Part shown: one piece after another, positions 1 through 8,596 of the stretch | Numbering within the stretch: the first letter of the stretch is position 1 | Layout: the number at the start of each line of letters is the position of its first letter | Source: Lachnoclostridium sp. UBA7215 | Lineage (GTDB): Bacteria; Bacillota; Clostridia; Lachnospirales; Lachnospiraceae | NCBI GenBank assembly: GCA_002490465.1 | Contig: DKUB01000090.1 | Location: 1-36,791, forward strand | DNA length: 36,791 nt | Reading direction: 5' to 3' | Made by a program: the position numbers and the translations under genes | Notes under the pieces: generated by a model | What the model was told of the DNA's origin: nothing | Database searches by the model: none | The model's input: only the letters and a program-made list of their open reading frames with translations

Positions 1-1
1 C

Positions 2-685
2 AGTAATGAAAATGTTATCTGGAGCCTCCTGCTCGCCAGCGGTTATCTGAAAGTTGTGGATATTGAAGAGGAAATATATACGCTGGAACTGACGAATTAT
101 GAGGTCTGGAAGATGTTTAAAAATATGGTCAGCGACTGGTTTTGTGAGAATGCTTCGGATTATAATGACTTCATCAAGGCGCTTCTCCTTGGCGATGTGG
201 AAGCGATGAATGACTATATGAACGAACTTACAGATACGATGTTCAGTACATTTGATTTTTGTCATAAGGAGGGACCCACTTGTGGGAGGATACCTTATGA
301 CCTGCGCACGCATCAGCGTGCTACCGATGTGGGGAACAAGCCATCTGAGAAATCGGCCCCGGAGCGTTTTTACCATGGCTTTGTACTTGGGCTGTTAGTT
401 GACCTTTCCGACTGCTATGAGGTGACATCAAACAGGGAAAGTGGATTTGGACGATATGATGTGATGTTGCAGCCACATAACCCGGCCGAAGATGATGGCA
501 TTATTCTGGAATTTAAAGTGTATAACCCTAAAAGGGAGTCTTCCCTTAAAGACACCGTACAGGCAGCTTTAAAACAGATAGAGGACAAAAAATACGAGCA
601 GGCGCTTGCCGGCCGTGGCATCGAAAAAGAGCACATCCGCAAGTATGGCTTTGCTTTTGAGGGAAAGAAAGTGCTGATAGGGTAA
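2..685 (+). CDS. AAA-ATPase-like / PD-(D/E)XK nuclease family protein, 3' part
   Basis: The reading frame is open from the first bases of the window, so the gene starts upstream; a GTG at 56 is probably internal. What remains is the C-terminal nuclease half of a common gut-bacterial family (an AAA-ATPase-like domain followed by a PD-(D/E)XK domain). The segment 'SFYHGFVLGLL'-like (here FYHGFVLGLL), the RYD aspartate in SGFGRYDV and the E-x-K pair in ILEFKVY form the expected PD-(D/E)XK core. The end of the protein (IRKYGFAFEGKKVLIG) is also typical, so the C-terminus looks complete. The ATPase half cannot be judged. The family is multicopy and its role is not firmly known; nuclease activity is inferred from the fold motif only. 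Confidence 0.8.
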   Translation, partial: SNENVIWSLLLASGYLKVVDIEEEIYTLELTNYEVWKMFKNMVSDWFCENASDYNDFIKALLLGDVEAMNDYMNELTDTMFSTFDFCHKEGPTCGRIPYDLRTHQRATDVGNKPSEKSAPERFYHGFVLGLLVDLSDCYEVTSNRESGFGRYDVMLQPHNPAEDDGIILEFKVYNPKRESSLKDTVQAALKQIEDKKYEQALAGRGIEKEHIRKYGFAFEGKKVLIG

Positions 686-716
686 ATAACAACAGAAAAG
701 AAACCCGGATTGAATG

Positions 717-760
717 GGGCTGTTGCACTGAGTAAATGAAGCAGTGCGCAGCTCTATTTT
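717..760 (+). terminator. Probable Rho-independent terminator after the nuclease gene
   Basis: GGGCTG and GCACTG pair with CAGTGC and CAGCTC across an 11-nt loop, with a small TT/G internal loop. The hairpin is followed by TATTTT. It lies about 30 bp after the stop codon of the nuclease gene. The U-tract is short, so strength is uncertain. The rest of 761-908 shows no gene or clear signal. Confidence 0.45.
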
Positions 761-908
761 GGGATTCTCCCCTGTTGTCTCAGTGACAGCCTCATATTAC
801 CTCTCGTTGGGAGTGTGCTATACCGGACAGGGACAGTATGATATCGCTGTACTGACTTAAATGATTAAGAAATTGCCCGGCATCAGGAGAAAATTCCAAC
901 TGAAAACT

Positions 909-3134
909 TCAATTGAAGTTATTCAGTGTTACCGTCTCTCCCTTTATCAACGTGAGATTTTCAACGGAATCTTTATACTGAAGTGTGACGGTGGTGTTAT
1001 GTCTGGCATATAATACCGCCTTTTTTAGTGCCCTGTTTTCCCAGGATAAATCATATACGATGCCGCCGACACCGCAGAGGCCGGTCACTTCTCCGTCTTT
1101 CCAGGCGGATGGGAGAGCTGGTAAAAGGATAGTCCGCTCCTCATTGGATTGGAGCAGCGCTTCTCCAATGGCAGATATTGCACCCAGATTGCCGTCAATC
1201 TGGAACGGTGGATGGTTGTCAAACAGATTTGGCAGAGTAGAGTGAGAAAAGAGCTGCAGAAGATTATTGTATAGTTCTTCTCCCTGCCAGAGGCGTGCGT
1301 ACATATTCATAATCCAGGCACGGCTCCATCCGGTGTGGCCACCGCCGTTTGCAAGCCTTCGCTGTAAGGTCGTCTCTGCCGCCCGGCAGAGCTCAGGGGT
1401 GGCATCTTTTGTAATCTGGTGTGACGGGTGCAGGGCCCACAGATGGGAAATGTGACGGTGCCCCGGTTCTGCTTCTTCATAATCTTTTTGCCATTCCATA
1501 ATCTGGCCATGCTTTCCAATACGGAGGGGTGTTAATTTTTCCCTGCATTTCTTTGTCCTTTCAATAAAAGCTGTGTCTTTATCGCCCAATACGTCTGCGG
1601 CTCTCTCAAAGTGAGAAAACAGCTCATTGAGAATTTCGTTGTCCATGGTGCACCCGAAAGTGAGACAGCCCCTTGTTCCATCCTCCATGATATAGGTGTT
1701 TTCCGGGGAGACGGACGGGCATGTGACGTAGTGTCCGTCAACCTCAATGAGAAAATCAAGGAAAAAGCGCACAGATTCCTTGAGTGGTGGATACATTTTC
1801 TCCAGGAAATTTTTGTCCTGAGTATACAAATAGTGATTCCATATATGGGTACAGAGCCATGCGGCCCCCATAACCCAGAAAGTAGCAGGGATATAAATGT
1901 CCTGTGGTGCGGTATCGCCCCATATATCCGTGTTATGATGGGCAGTAAATCCCCGGCATCCGTACATTTCACGGGCAGTCTGCTGTCCATTTGGCAGCAT
2001 TTTTAATATATGTTCAAACAGCGGCGTCTGGCAGTCTGAGAGATTGCATATGCCTGACGGCCAGTAATTCATTTCCGTATTAATATTAATGGTGTATTTG
2101 CTCTGCCAGGGGGGATTATAGTCCTTGTTCCATATACCCTGTAAATTAGCAGGAAGGCAGTCTCCCCGGCTGGAACTTATAAGGAGATAGCGGCCGTAAT
2201 CCATATAGGTATTGATAAGACCGTTGTCCGGATGTTCTTTATCAATGCGTGCCAGACGTTCTGCTGTCGGGAGTTTGTCAAGTTCTTTATCATAGGAAAG
2301 GGAAAGACTCATGCGGTTATAGTAGGACTGGTATTCGCAGATATGGTCCTGCTTTAGCGGCTCAAAACCAGACAGAGCTGCACGGTCAAGAAGTTCCTCT
2401 ACTTCCTTTCTTGGATTTTTTGAGCGGTATTGTGTCAGGGCGGTGAGGAGAACGGTCACCGTCCTGGCGTCCGATGCGATGAGATGTTCCCCAATCCCCT
2501 GTATTTTTTGTGTGTCAGAAAGAAAGCGCATACCGCAGCAGAAATCCATTCCTCCGCCCCCGAGGTTACCGGAGATATAAAGGGTGTCATTGGTGTGCTC
2601 CGTGTGTTCATAAAAGCACCCGCGCTGCAGGGATGCGGCAAGATTCAGACAGCCCTTTTCCGAGACGTTGAATTGTGAGACAATGCAGTTATAGTTATGG
2701 CTTACAAAAGTCTCCACGGTACAGGTAACGTTATTGATATCGGTAGCTGTGCTTGTATGAATAGCGGTATCGAGATTTAAAACACGTTTTAACTTCTTTG
2801 TTTCTTGCAGGGAGCCACAGTAATCAAAGTAAACATCCCCGAGGGTCTGATAGGGGTGCTGGCTCTGAGGTGTTCCGGTCAGGGAATATTTGCACAGCCG
2901 TTCTGCCTCCGGTATGTTCCCGTCAAGGATGAGTCTGCGAATTGTGTCAAGATTGGCGAGGGCGTCCGGATTGTTTCGGTTGCGCTTTTTCCCAAACCAT
3001 ACGCTGTCTTCATTCAGCTGAAAATGTTCATTGCTCCCCTCGCCGTAAATCATGGCGCCAAGTTTTCCGTTTCCGATAGGAAGTGCTTTGTTCCAGTCCC
3101 CGTTTGACGGTGTTGTATAATATAATTGGCTCAA
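909..3134 (-). CDS. Glycoside hydrolase family 95 protein (alpha-L-fucosidase type)
   Basis: A 741-residue protein close to the usual size of GH95 enzymes, inverting glycosidases that remove alpha-1,2-linked L-fucose (some members act on L-galactose). The N-terminus has the family signature WNKALPIGNGKLGAMIYG with the following LNEDSVWFG. The two asparagines that activate water in characterised members fit N350 and N352 (INTEMNYWP), the acid fits E478 (SVSPENTY) and a further conserved aspartate fits D647 (FQIDGNLG). There is no signal peptide, so it probably acts in the cytoplasm on imported oligosaccharides such as host glycans. The start is TTG, supported by AGGAGG 8 nt upstream. It is transcribed away from the MarR gene and has no transporter next to it. 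The exact substrate cannot be told from sequence. Confidence 0.9.
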   Translation of the reverse strand: MSQLYYTTPSNGDWNKALPIGNGKLGAMIYGEGSNEHFQLNEDSVWFGKKRNRNNPDALANLDTIRRLILDGNIPEAERLCKYSLTGTPQSQHPYQTLGDVYFDYCGSLQETKKLKRVLNLDTAIHTSTATDINNVTCTVETFVSHNYNCIVSQFNVSEKGCLNLAASLQRGCFYEHTEHTNDTLYISGNLGGGGMDFCCGMRFLSDTQKIQGIGEHLIASDARTVTVLLTALTQYRSKNPRKEVEELLDRAALSGFEPLKQDHICEYQSYYNRMSLSLSYDKELDKLPTAERLARIDKEHPDNGLINTYMDYGRYLLISSSRGDCLPANLQGIWNKDYNPPWQSKYTININTEMNYWPSGICNLSDCQTPLFEHILKMLPNGQQTAREMYGCRGFTAHHNTDIWGDTAPQDIYIPATFWVMGAAWLCTHIWNHYLYTQDKNFLEKMYPPLKESVRFFLDFLIEVDGHYVTCPSVSPENTYIMEDGTRGCLTFGCTMDNEILNELFSHFERAADVLGDKDTAFIERTKKCREKLTPLRIGKHGQIMEWQKDYEEAEPGHRHISHLWALHPSHQITKDATPELCRAAETTLQRRLANGGGHTGWSRAWIMNMYARLWQGEELYNNLLQLFSHSTLPNLFDNHPPFQIDGNLGAISAIGEALLQSNEERTILLPALPSAWKDGEVTGLCGVGGIVYDLSWENRALKKAVLYARHNTTVTLQYKDSVENLTLIKGETVTLNNFN

Positions 3135-3188
3135 TGGTAGTTCCTCCTGCTTGAGTATTCAAAAAAACCGAGGGTATCGTATGAACTT

Positions 3189-3217
3189 ATCGTACCATAA
3201 AGACGCATGATTATCCA
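3189..3217 (-). promoter_or_regulatory. Candidate promoter for the GH95 gene
   Basis: On the minus strand TGGATA and TACGAT are separated by 17 nt, each matching four of six consensus bases. The 7-mer TATCGTA occurs twice here with a 13-bp period (3175-3181 and 3188-3194), which could be a regulator site. Support is modest. Confidence 0.35.
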
Positions 3218-3224
3218 GAAAATA

Positions 3225-3253
3225 TTGTGATTAGCGGGAGAATGCGGTATAAT
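3225..3253 (+). promoter_or_regulatory. Promoter of the MarR gene
   Basis: TTGTGA and a perfect TATAAT are separated by 17 nt, ending 32 bp before the MarR start codon. GGAGGG at 3269-3274 is the ribosome site. It lies close to and diverges from the GH95 promoter, so one bound protein could affect both. Confidence 0.65.
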
Positions 3254-3285
3254 AACAGATACAACAACGGAGGGAATGCATTTAT

Positions 3286-3708
3286 ATGTCGGAAGAATAT
3301 CTTGGTGAAGAATTGTATAATTTGTTAGCAGAGCTGCTGAACAGAAAATTAAATCGTACGGTGTTGGACAGCATAAGGGGAGAGTACGGTGTTTTGCGGT
3401 ATCTTTTGTATGTAAAAGATAAAGTGAGTGCCGGTGTGTTGACCGGTCAGCTCCATGTCGTGCCGGGGAGGATGACGGATATCCTTAACAGTTTAGAAAG
3501 TAAGAAATGGATTGAAAGGCATCGGGATGAGGAGGACAGACGGAGAGTAGTGGTCTGTATTACAGAAGAAGGAAAAAAACAGGCAAGGAAAATGCGCGGT
3601 TATATTCGAAAGGAATATCAGGGGATGTTCCAGCTTTTGGGCCAGAAGGATACAGAGGAACTAATCCGGTTGTTAAAAGTAGTTTTAGCATATCCAGGGG
3701 ATCAATAA
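3286..3708 (+). CDS. MarR family transcriptional regulator
   Basis: A 140-residue winged-helix protein of normal MarR length. The recognition-helix region is around residues 55-75 (LTGQLHVVPGRMTDILNSLESKKWI) and is followed by the characteristic wing EEDRRRVVVCITEEGKK. The family binds DNA as a dimer and usually responds to small phenolic or lipophilic ligands; no ligand can be inferred here. It lies between the divergent GH95 gene and the carrier-protein biosynthesis operon, which begins about 130 bp downstream with its own promoter. It could therefore regulate either neighbour or itself. No operator palindrome was identified with confidence. Confidence 0.87.
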   Translation: MSEEYLGEELYNLLAELLNRKLNRTVLDSIRGEYGVLRYLLYVKDKVSAGVLTGQLHVVPGRMTDILNSLESKKWIERHRDEEDRRRVVVCITEEGKKQARKMRGYIRKEYQGMFQLLGQKDTEELIRLLKVVLAYPGDQ

Positions 3709-3752
3709 CGGGCGATATTCAGTCAGCCTTTTTTGCAGATAAAAATTTCGTA

Positions 3753-3781
3753 TTGCGAAATAATTTTATATCTGTTACAAT
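3753..3781 (+). promoter_or_regulatory. Promoter of the phosphopantetheinyl transferase operon
   Basis: TTGCGA and TACAAT are separated by exactly 17 nt, 56 bp upstream of the transferase start. The genes from 3838 to 9577 are packed with gaps of at most 24 bp and no visible terminator, so this promoter probably drives all six. Confidence 0.65.
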
Positions 3782-3837
3782 GTCAATAGGATACATAAAT
3801 TGGAATATTTTTATAAACAGCGCTGGGGAACAAGTCT

Positions 3838-4434
3838 ATGATTTATCTGTTGGAGTATCTTTCCACGAATGGATCGCAGGATAAAAAGAGAGAACATGAG
3901 CTCGGAAGGCAGCTTCTTTCCTTCGGTTTAATAAAAAACTACGGCAGGGATTACGCGGTGGAACAGGATGGGAATAATAAGCCGGTTCTCAATTCCGATA
4001 TGGGAATACAGTTCAGCATCAGCCATACAAAGGGGCTGGTGGCATGCGGTATCAGCAGGGGAAATATCGGAGTAGATACCGAGCATATCCGTCCTTACGA
4101 TGAACGGCTGATGAAGCGGGTCTGTACCGGGGATGAAATTGCTTATATCTGTAAGCATAAAGGGGCAGAGGCAGAGCGTTTTTTCCGCATATGGACATTG
4201 AAAGAAAGCTATCTGAAAGCAACCGGGGAGGGGATATCGGTTCCTATGAAAGATATTTCTTTTACGATTGGCGAAAGCGATTTTCCCCCGCCCTGTCGCA
4301 TACGCTCCGGAATGGGGATTATTACGGCAAATAAACCGGGCTGGGAGTTTCGGCAGTTTGTCTTTGCCAACAAATTTATTGTATCTATTTGTGTGCAAAA
4401 AAGTGGTAAGAGTATGGAGGTAGATGTAATTTGA
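3838..4434 (+). CDS. 4'-phosphopantetheinyl transferase (Sfp type)
   Basis: A 198-residue Sfp-superfamily enzyme that moves the phosphopantetheine arm of CoA onto a serine of a carrier protein. The magnesium-binding motif GVDTE (D80, E82) and the second motif FFRIWTLKESYLKATG (about 115-130, with E123 and K128) are intact, preceded by the typical FSISHTKGLVACGIS. The length is a little below Sfp but normal for the compact bacterial group. It opens an operon that also encodes a carrier protein with a canonical serine, so that protein is the likely substrate. Its 3' end overlaps the hydrolase start by four bases, indicating translational coupling. The ribosome site (GGGGAA) is weak. Confidence 0.92.
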   Translation: MIYLLEYLSTNGSQDKKREHELGRQLLSFGLIKNYGRDYAVEQDGNNKPVLNSDMGIQFSISHTKGLVACGISRGNIGVDTEHIRPYDERLMKRVCTGDEIAYICKHKGAEAERFFRIWTLKESYLKATGEGISVPMKDISFTIGESDFPPPCRIRSGMGIITANKPGWEFRQFVFANKFIVSICVQKSGKSMEVDVI

Positions 4435-5378
4435 AAATAGGAAAATGGCTGGTAGGCGCTGTGGCAGCAGGCGCCGCCGGGGAATATGCAATCGCATCTT
4501 ATTTTTTTCACCGGACGATGATCCGTGCCAATGCAAAGCGTGACCGGACGCAGAAAATGGCGGGGACGGACTGGGATTTATACATTCCGACAATCCGTGC
4601 CGCAAAGGAATGGCTGGCGGGACAGCCGCAGGAGGATGTATGGGTTACTTCCACAGACGGGCTTCGCCTGTTTGGAAAGTTTTTTCCGTGCGGTAACTCA
4701 AAAAAGACGGTTATCTGTTTTCATGGCTATACGAGTGAGGGACTGAATGATTACTCCACTCTGGCAAGGTTTTACCTTGATAACGGGTACAATCTGATGA
4801 TTGTAGACCAGCGCGCCCACGGTAAAAGTGAGGGAACATATATTGGATTTGGCTGTCTGGACAGATTGGATGCAAAAGTCTGGATTGATTATATGGTAGG
4901 CCGGGTAGGAGAGGACAGCAGTATTTTGCTGCATGGAGATTCTATGGGGGCCGCTACTGTCCTTATGACAACGGGGCTGGAACTTCCGCGGCAGGTAAAG
5001 GCGGCGGTTTCCGATTGTGCGTTTACCTCGGCGTGGGATGTGTTTTGCGCTGTGCTGAAAAATATGTATCATCTTCCCCCTTTTCCCATTATGCAGATTG
5101 CCAATCAGATGGTAAAAAAGAGAGCCGGGTATGAGCTGGATGAGTGCAATGCGAAGAGGGAAGTGGCAAAGGCAGAAATCCCGATTCTTTTTATACATGG
5201 AAAGGACGATAGTTTCGTTCCCTGCTCTATGGCACATGAACTCTACGAGAACTGCCAATCTCAAAAAGAGCTGGTTGTGATTGATGGAGCCGGCCATGTG
5301 GAATCCTGTTACAAAAATCCGGAAAGTTATGAGGAGGCAGTACGCTCCTTTATTTTTCCGATATTTGAACATTTTTAA
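4431..5378 (+). CDS. Alpha/beta hydrolase with N-terminal membrane anchor
   Basis: A 315-residue serine hydrolase. A hydrophobic segment at residues 5-26 probably anchors it to the membrane, as no cleavage site is obvious. The fold shows the oxyanion-region HGY (98-100), the nucleophile elbow GDSMG (S171), the acid in HGKDDSF (around D259/D260) and the histidine in GAGHVES (H289). The start is TTG, chosen because GGAGG lies 10 nt upstream and the codon overlaps the preceding stop. In this operon it may act as a thioesterase or esterase that edits or releases an acyl product, but general lipase/esterase roles are equally compatible with the sequence. The family assignment is firm; the substrate is unknown. 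Confidence 0.88.
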   Translation: MKIGKWLVGAVAAGAAGEYAIASYFFHRTMIRANAKRDRTQKMAGTDWDLYIPTIRAAKEWLAGQPQEDVWVTSTDGLRLFGKFFPCGNSKKTVICFHGYTSEGLNDYSTLARFYLDNGYNLMIVDQRAHGKSEGTYIGFGCLDRLDAKVWIDYMVGRVGEDSSILLHGDSMGAATVLMTTGLELPRQVKAAVSDCAFTSAWDVFCAVLKNMYHLPPFPIMQIANQMVKKRAGYELDECNAKREVAKAEIPILFIHGKDDSFVPCSMAHELYENCQSQKELVVIDGAGHVESCYKNPESYEEAVRSFIFPIFEHF

Positions 5379-5400
5379 TGTTCACAGAATGGAGGTATTT

Positions 5401-6804
5401 ATGAAAACAAGAAATGGATGTAAGGTGTATTCGCTCACAGCGGCGCAGAAACTGCATTATTATTGCATGAAGTATTGTCCTAAAAAGCAGGTTCTCAACA
5501 TTGGTTCCGGATTGACCATACAGGTTGATTTGGATTGGGACACCCTGAGGCAGTCAATTAGGGAGGCAATCTCACGATGTGAGGCGATGCGTGTCCGCTT
5601 TACAGAGGACAAAGAGGGAAATGTATACCAGTATATGGTAAAGGATGAAGAACCGGAAATACGGCATTTTGATTTTACCGGATGGAAGCCGGAGCATGCG
5701 GATGATAAAATGACGGAGTGGACGAGTACCCCGTTTGAGCCGTATGATTCACCGATGTATGAAATTGTAATGATAAAGATGCCGGATGCCTTTCAGGGAA
5801 TTTATATTAAAGTGAATCACCTGATTATGGATGCGCAGTCTTTAATTGCTTTTTTTAAGGATATTATTGAATTGTACTGCAGTAAAATATATGAAGAAAT
5901 CAATGTTCCGAAAGAGATGGCATCCTATATTGCACAGTTAGAGAAAGATCTCGCTTATGAGGCGGGGAGTAAGGCGGCAGCGAGGGACAGGAAATTTTTT
6001 GAAGAACTGATTTCCTCTTCGGAGCCGATATTTACTGATATTTACGGTAAGGGGAAATTAATGGCAGAGCGGAAGAAAGAGAAAAATCCAAACTTCCGTG
6101 CGGCGACAAATGTCTCTGACAATGTGGACGCCAATATATCAAACTTCTTCTTAGAAGAAGAGGCGGCAAAAAAATTGATGGCATTTTGCGAAGAAAAACA
6201 GGTCTCGATGACATGTCTGCTGCTGATGGGTCTCAGAACCTATCTGCAAAAAGAGAATGATGAGGACGATGTTTCTCTTACGACGACAATTGCCAGGAGG
6301 GCTACCCTGTTGGAAAAACGCTGTGGGGGTTCACGCATCCACTGTTTTCCGTTCCGCACGATTGTGTCCAGACAGGATACCTTTTTGGAGGGAATCTATA
6401 AGATACGGGATATGCAGAATCAGTATTTCAGACACGCCAATTATAGTCCGTCCGAGTATTATGCGTTCCGCAAGCAGTATTACAATCTGAAAGACGGACA
6501 GACGTATGAGCCGCTCTCTTTGACCTATCAGCCATTGACAATGAAATATGACGGGCCGGGACTGGACAAACTCGGTGATATCCAGTATCATGTAAAGCGG
6601 TACTCCAATGGAGCAGCCGCCCACGCATTATATCTTACCGTCAGTCACGTGCCGGATGGAAGAATGGATTTTTGCTTTGAACACCAGACAGGAGTGGTCA
6701 CACCTGAAAAACTGCAGGAAATCTATTATTATCTGTGCCGGATTATGTTCCGCGGCATAGAGGACAGCAGCCGGACGGTGGGAGAAATCATTGATTGGTC
6801 ATAA
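5401..6804 (+). CDS. Free-standing condensation-domain-like acyltransferase
   Basis: A 467-residue protein from ATG 5401, preceded by GGAGG; the frame is open further upstream but that would overlap the hydrolase. It has the two-lobed architecture of NRPS condensation domains and PapA-type acyltransferases (chloramphenicol acetyltransferase fold). The usual HHxxxDG motif appears as NHLIMDA (H140, D144): the catalytic histidine and the structural aspartate are kept, while the first histidine and the glycine are replaced. That pattern resembles free-standing acyltransferases using HxxxD more than peptide-bond-forming domains. It directly precedes a carrier protein and an adenylating ligase, so it probably takes an acyl chain from the carrier and gives it to a soluble alcohol or amine. 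No NRPS module is fused or nearby. The acceptor is unknown. Confidence 0.8.
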   Translation: MKTRNGCKVYSLTAAQKLHYYCMKYCPKKQVLNIGSGLTIQVDLDWDTLRQSIREAISRCEAMRVRFTEDKEGNVYQYMVKDEEPEIRHFDFTGWKPEHADDKMTEWTSTPFEPYDSPMYEIVMIKMPDAFQGIYIKVNHLIMDAQSLIAFFKDIIELYCSKIYEEINVPKEMASYIAQLEKDLAYEAGSKAAARDRKFFEELISSSEPIFTDIYGKGKLMAERKKEKNPNFRAATNVSDNVDANISNFFLEEEAAKKLMAFCEEKQVSMTCLLLMGLRTYLQKENDEDDVSLTTTIARRATLLEKRCGGSRIHCFPFRTIVSRQDTFLEGIYKIRDMQNQYFRHANYSPSEYYAFRKQYYNLKDGQTYEPLSLTYQPLTMKYDGPGLDKLGDIQYHVKRYSNGAAAHALYLTVSHVPDGRMDFCFEHQTGVVTPEKLQEIYYYLCRIMFRGIEDSSRTVGEIIDWS

Positions 6805-6820
6805 ATAGAGGAGGTAGAAA

Positions 6821-7048
6821 ATGTTAGAGGAATTAAAAGAGATTATTTGTCAGTATGTAGATGTATCCCCGGAACAGATTACAGAGGATGCACGGTTTAT
6901 CGAGGATTTGGGATTTAATTCTTATGATTTCATGAGTATGGTAGGTGAAATCGAGGAGTTTTTTGACATTGAGGTAGAAGAGCGTGAAGTTGTAAATGTT
7001 AAGACGGTACAGGATGCCATAGAATACATCCAGTCCCTTAAGGAATAA
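6821..7048 (+). CDS. Acyl/peptidyl carrier protein
   Basis: A 75-residue single carrier protein. The phosphopantetheine site is S34 in DLGFNSYDFMS, with the usual acidic helix II and the segment EEFFDIEVEEREVVNVKTVQDAIEYI. It follows the condensation-like gene by 16 bp with GAGGAGG upstream. It lies away from any fatty-acid synthesis genes and next to a dedicated transferase and ligase, so it is more likely a specialised carrier than the housekeeping AcpP. Both acyl and aminoacyl loading are possible; the neighbouring ligase looks fatty-acyl-like. Confidence 0.93.
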   Translation: MLEELKEIICQYVDVSPEQITEDARFIEDLGFNSYDFMSMVGEIEEFFDIEVEEREVVNVKTVQDAIEYIQSLKE

Positions 7049-7072
7049 AATAATACTGCGTGGAGGATGCTA

Positions 7073-8581
7073 ATGGATATTCAGACACTACAGGATGTGA
7101 TTGCTCACAGCGTTGCTGCCTATGGGGAACAGGCAGCATACCGCTACAAGATAAAAAAAGAAATTGTTGATAAGTCCTACAATGATGTGGGGCGTGATTC
7201 TATGGCTGTCAGCCGGATGTTAGACCGTTTTGGCATGACGGGGAAACACATTGCCCTGATTGGCACGACAACTTATGAGTGGGTTGTCAGTTTTTTTGGC
7301 ATCACAAATAGCGGAAGCGTAGCTGTCCCGATTGATGCACAGCTCCCGGCAGAGGCGATTTGTGAACTGATCAAGCGCGCTGATGTGGAAATGCTTTTTT
7401 ATGATGAAATCCGTGCCGATGCAGCGGCAATGATAAAAGAAAAATGCCCGGGGGTAAAGCAGCTGGTATCTTTTCAGTCCGCAGAGAAAACGGATGATGT
7501 ATGGTCATGGGAACAGCTGAGAGAGGAGAACCAGGGCGATTACAGGGCAGAGATAGAGCCGGATAAGCTCTGTACGATTCTATTTACTTCCGGTACAACA
7601 GGAAAGAGTAAGGGAGTAATGTTGTCCCATCGGAATTTGACGGATAATGCCGTTTGTCTCGATATGAAGATTCCGGCGGGCACTGTGACAATGACCCTCC
7701 TTCCGATTAACCATGTGTACTGTCTCACAATGGATATCATAAAAGGATTATTTATCGGAGTTACCTCCTGTATCAATGATTCTATTATGCATGTGCAGAA
7801 GAATCTCAAATTATTTAAGCCGGATATGGTTCTGCTCGTGCCGCTTGTTATTGAGTCCATCTATGCAAAATTAAAATCAGCGGGAGGTGTTATGCCCAAA
7901 AAAATGGTGGCAAAGGCGGCTTTTGGCGGTAATCTGAAAACAGTTTGCAGCGGCGGGGCTTATTTGGATCCGGAATATGTGGAGCGGTTTGCGGAGTATG
8001 GCATAACAATTCTGCAGGGATATGGGATGACAGAGTGTTCTCCGGTTATCAGCACAAACCTGCCATGGGATAACAGGAAAGGCTCTGTTGGAAAGCTGAT
8101 GCCGAACTGTGAGGCAAAAGTTGTGGACGAAGAGTTGTGGATTCGCGGCACAAGTGTTATGATGGGATATTATAAGATGCCGGAGGAGACAGCAGAAGCA
8201 CTGGAAGACGGATGGCTGAAAACAGGAGATTTGGGCTATGTGGACGAAGATGGTTTTGTATATATTACCGGCCGAAAAAAGAACCTCATTATCCTGGCAA
8301 ACGGCGAAAATGTCTCCCCGGAGGAGATGGAAAATCAGTTATTAAAAAATGATTTAATAAAAGAAATTCTTGTACGGGATAATAATCAGGTGATTGAAGC
8401 GGAGATTTTCCCGGATTACGAATATGCAAAGAAAAAGCGTATGAAGGATATTCGGGCAAATCTGCAGGAACTCATTGACGCTTATAATAAAAAGCAGCCG
8501 TCCTATAAAGGCATACATAGCCTGATTGTCCGTGAGGAGGAGTTTGAAAAGACAACTGCGAAGAAAATAAAAAGGTTTTAG
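7073..8581 (+). CDS. AMP-forming acyl-CoA/acyl-ACP ligase
   Basis: A 502-residue ANL-superfamily adenylating enzyme. The P-loop TSGTTGKSKG is at 172-181, GYGMTECSP at 316-324, TGDLG at 384-388, and the C-terminal catalytic lysine region is TTAKKIKRF at the end. An ATG at 7067 is also in frame, but 7073 is better placed behind GGAGG (7062-7066). Overall it resembles long-chain fatty-acyl ligases more than amino-acid-activating domains. It lacks the specificity-code context of an NRPS A domain. Placed directly after a carrier protein, it probably activates a carboxylic acid and loads it onto that carrier, although release as a CoA thioester is possible. Chain length cannot be predicted. Confidence 0.88.
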   Translation: MDIQTLQDVIAHSVAAYGEQAAYRYKIKKEIVDKSYNDVGRDSMAVSRMLDRFGMTGKHIALIGTTTYEWVVSFFGITNSGSVAVPIDAQLPAEAICELIKRADVEMLFYDEIRADAAAMIKEKCPGVKQLVSFQSAEKTDDVWSWEQLREENQGDYRAEIEPDKLCTILFTSGTTGKSKGVMLSHRNLTDNAVCLDMKIPAGTVTMTLLPINHVYCLTMDIIKGLFIGVTSCINDSIMHVQKNLKLFKPDMVLLVPLVIESIYAKLKSAGGVMPKKMVAKAAFGGNLKTVCSGGAYLDPEYVERFAEYGITILQGYGMTECSPVISTNLPWDNRKGSVGKLMPNCEAKVVDEELWIRGTSVMMGYYKMPEETAEALEDGWLKTGDLGYVDEDGFVYITGRKKNLIILANGENVSPEEMENQLLKNDLIKEILVRDNNQVIEAEIFPDYEYAKKKRMKDIRANLQELIDAYNKKQPSYKGIHSLIVREEEFEKTTAKKIKRF

Positions 8582-8596
8582 GATTATATAGAAGAT

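Noticed and set aside
3928..4605. Minus-strand frame of 225 codons opposite the phosphopantetheinyl transferase
   Set aside because: Covers two well-supported plus-strand genes and has no family resemblance.
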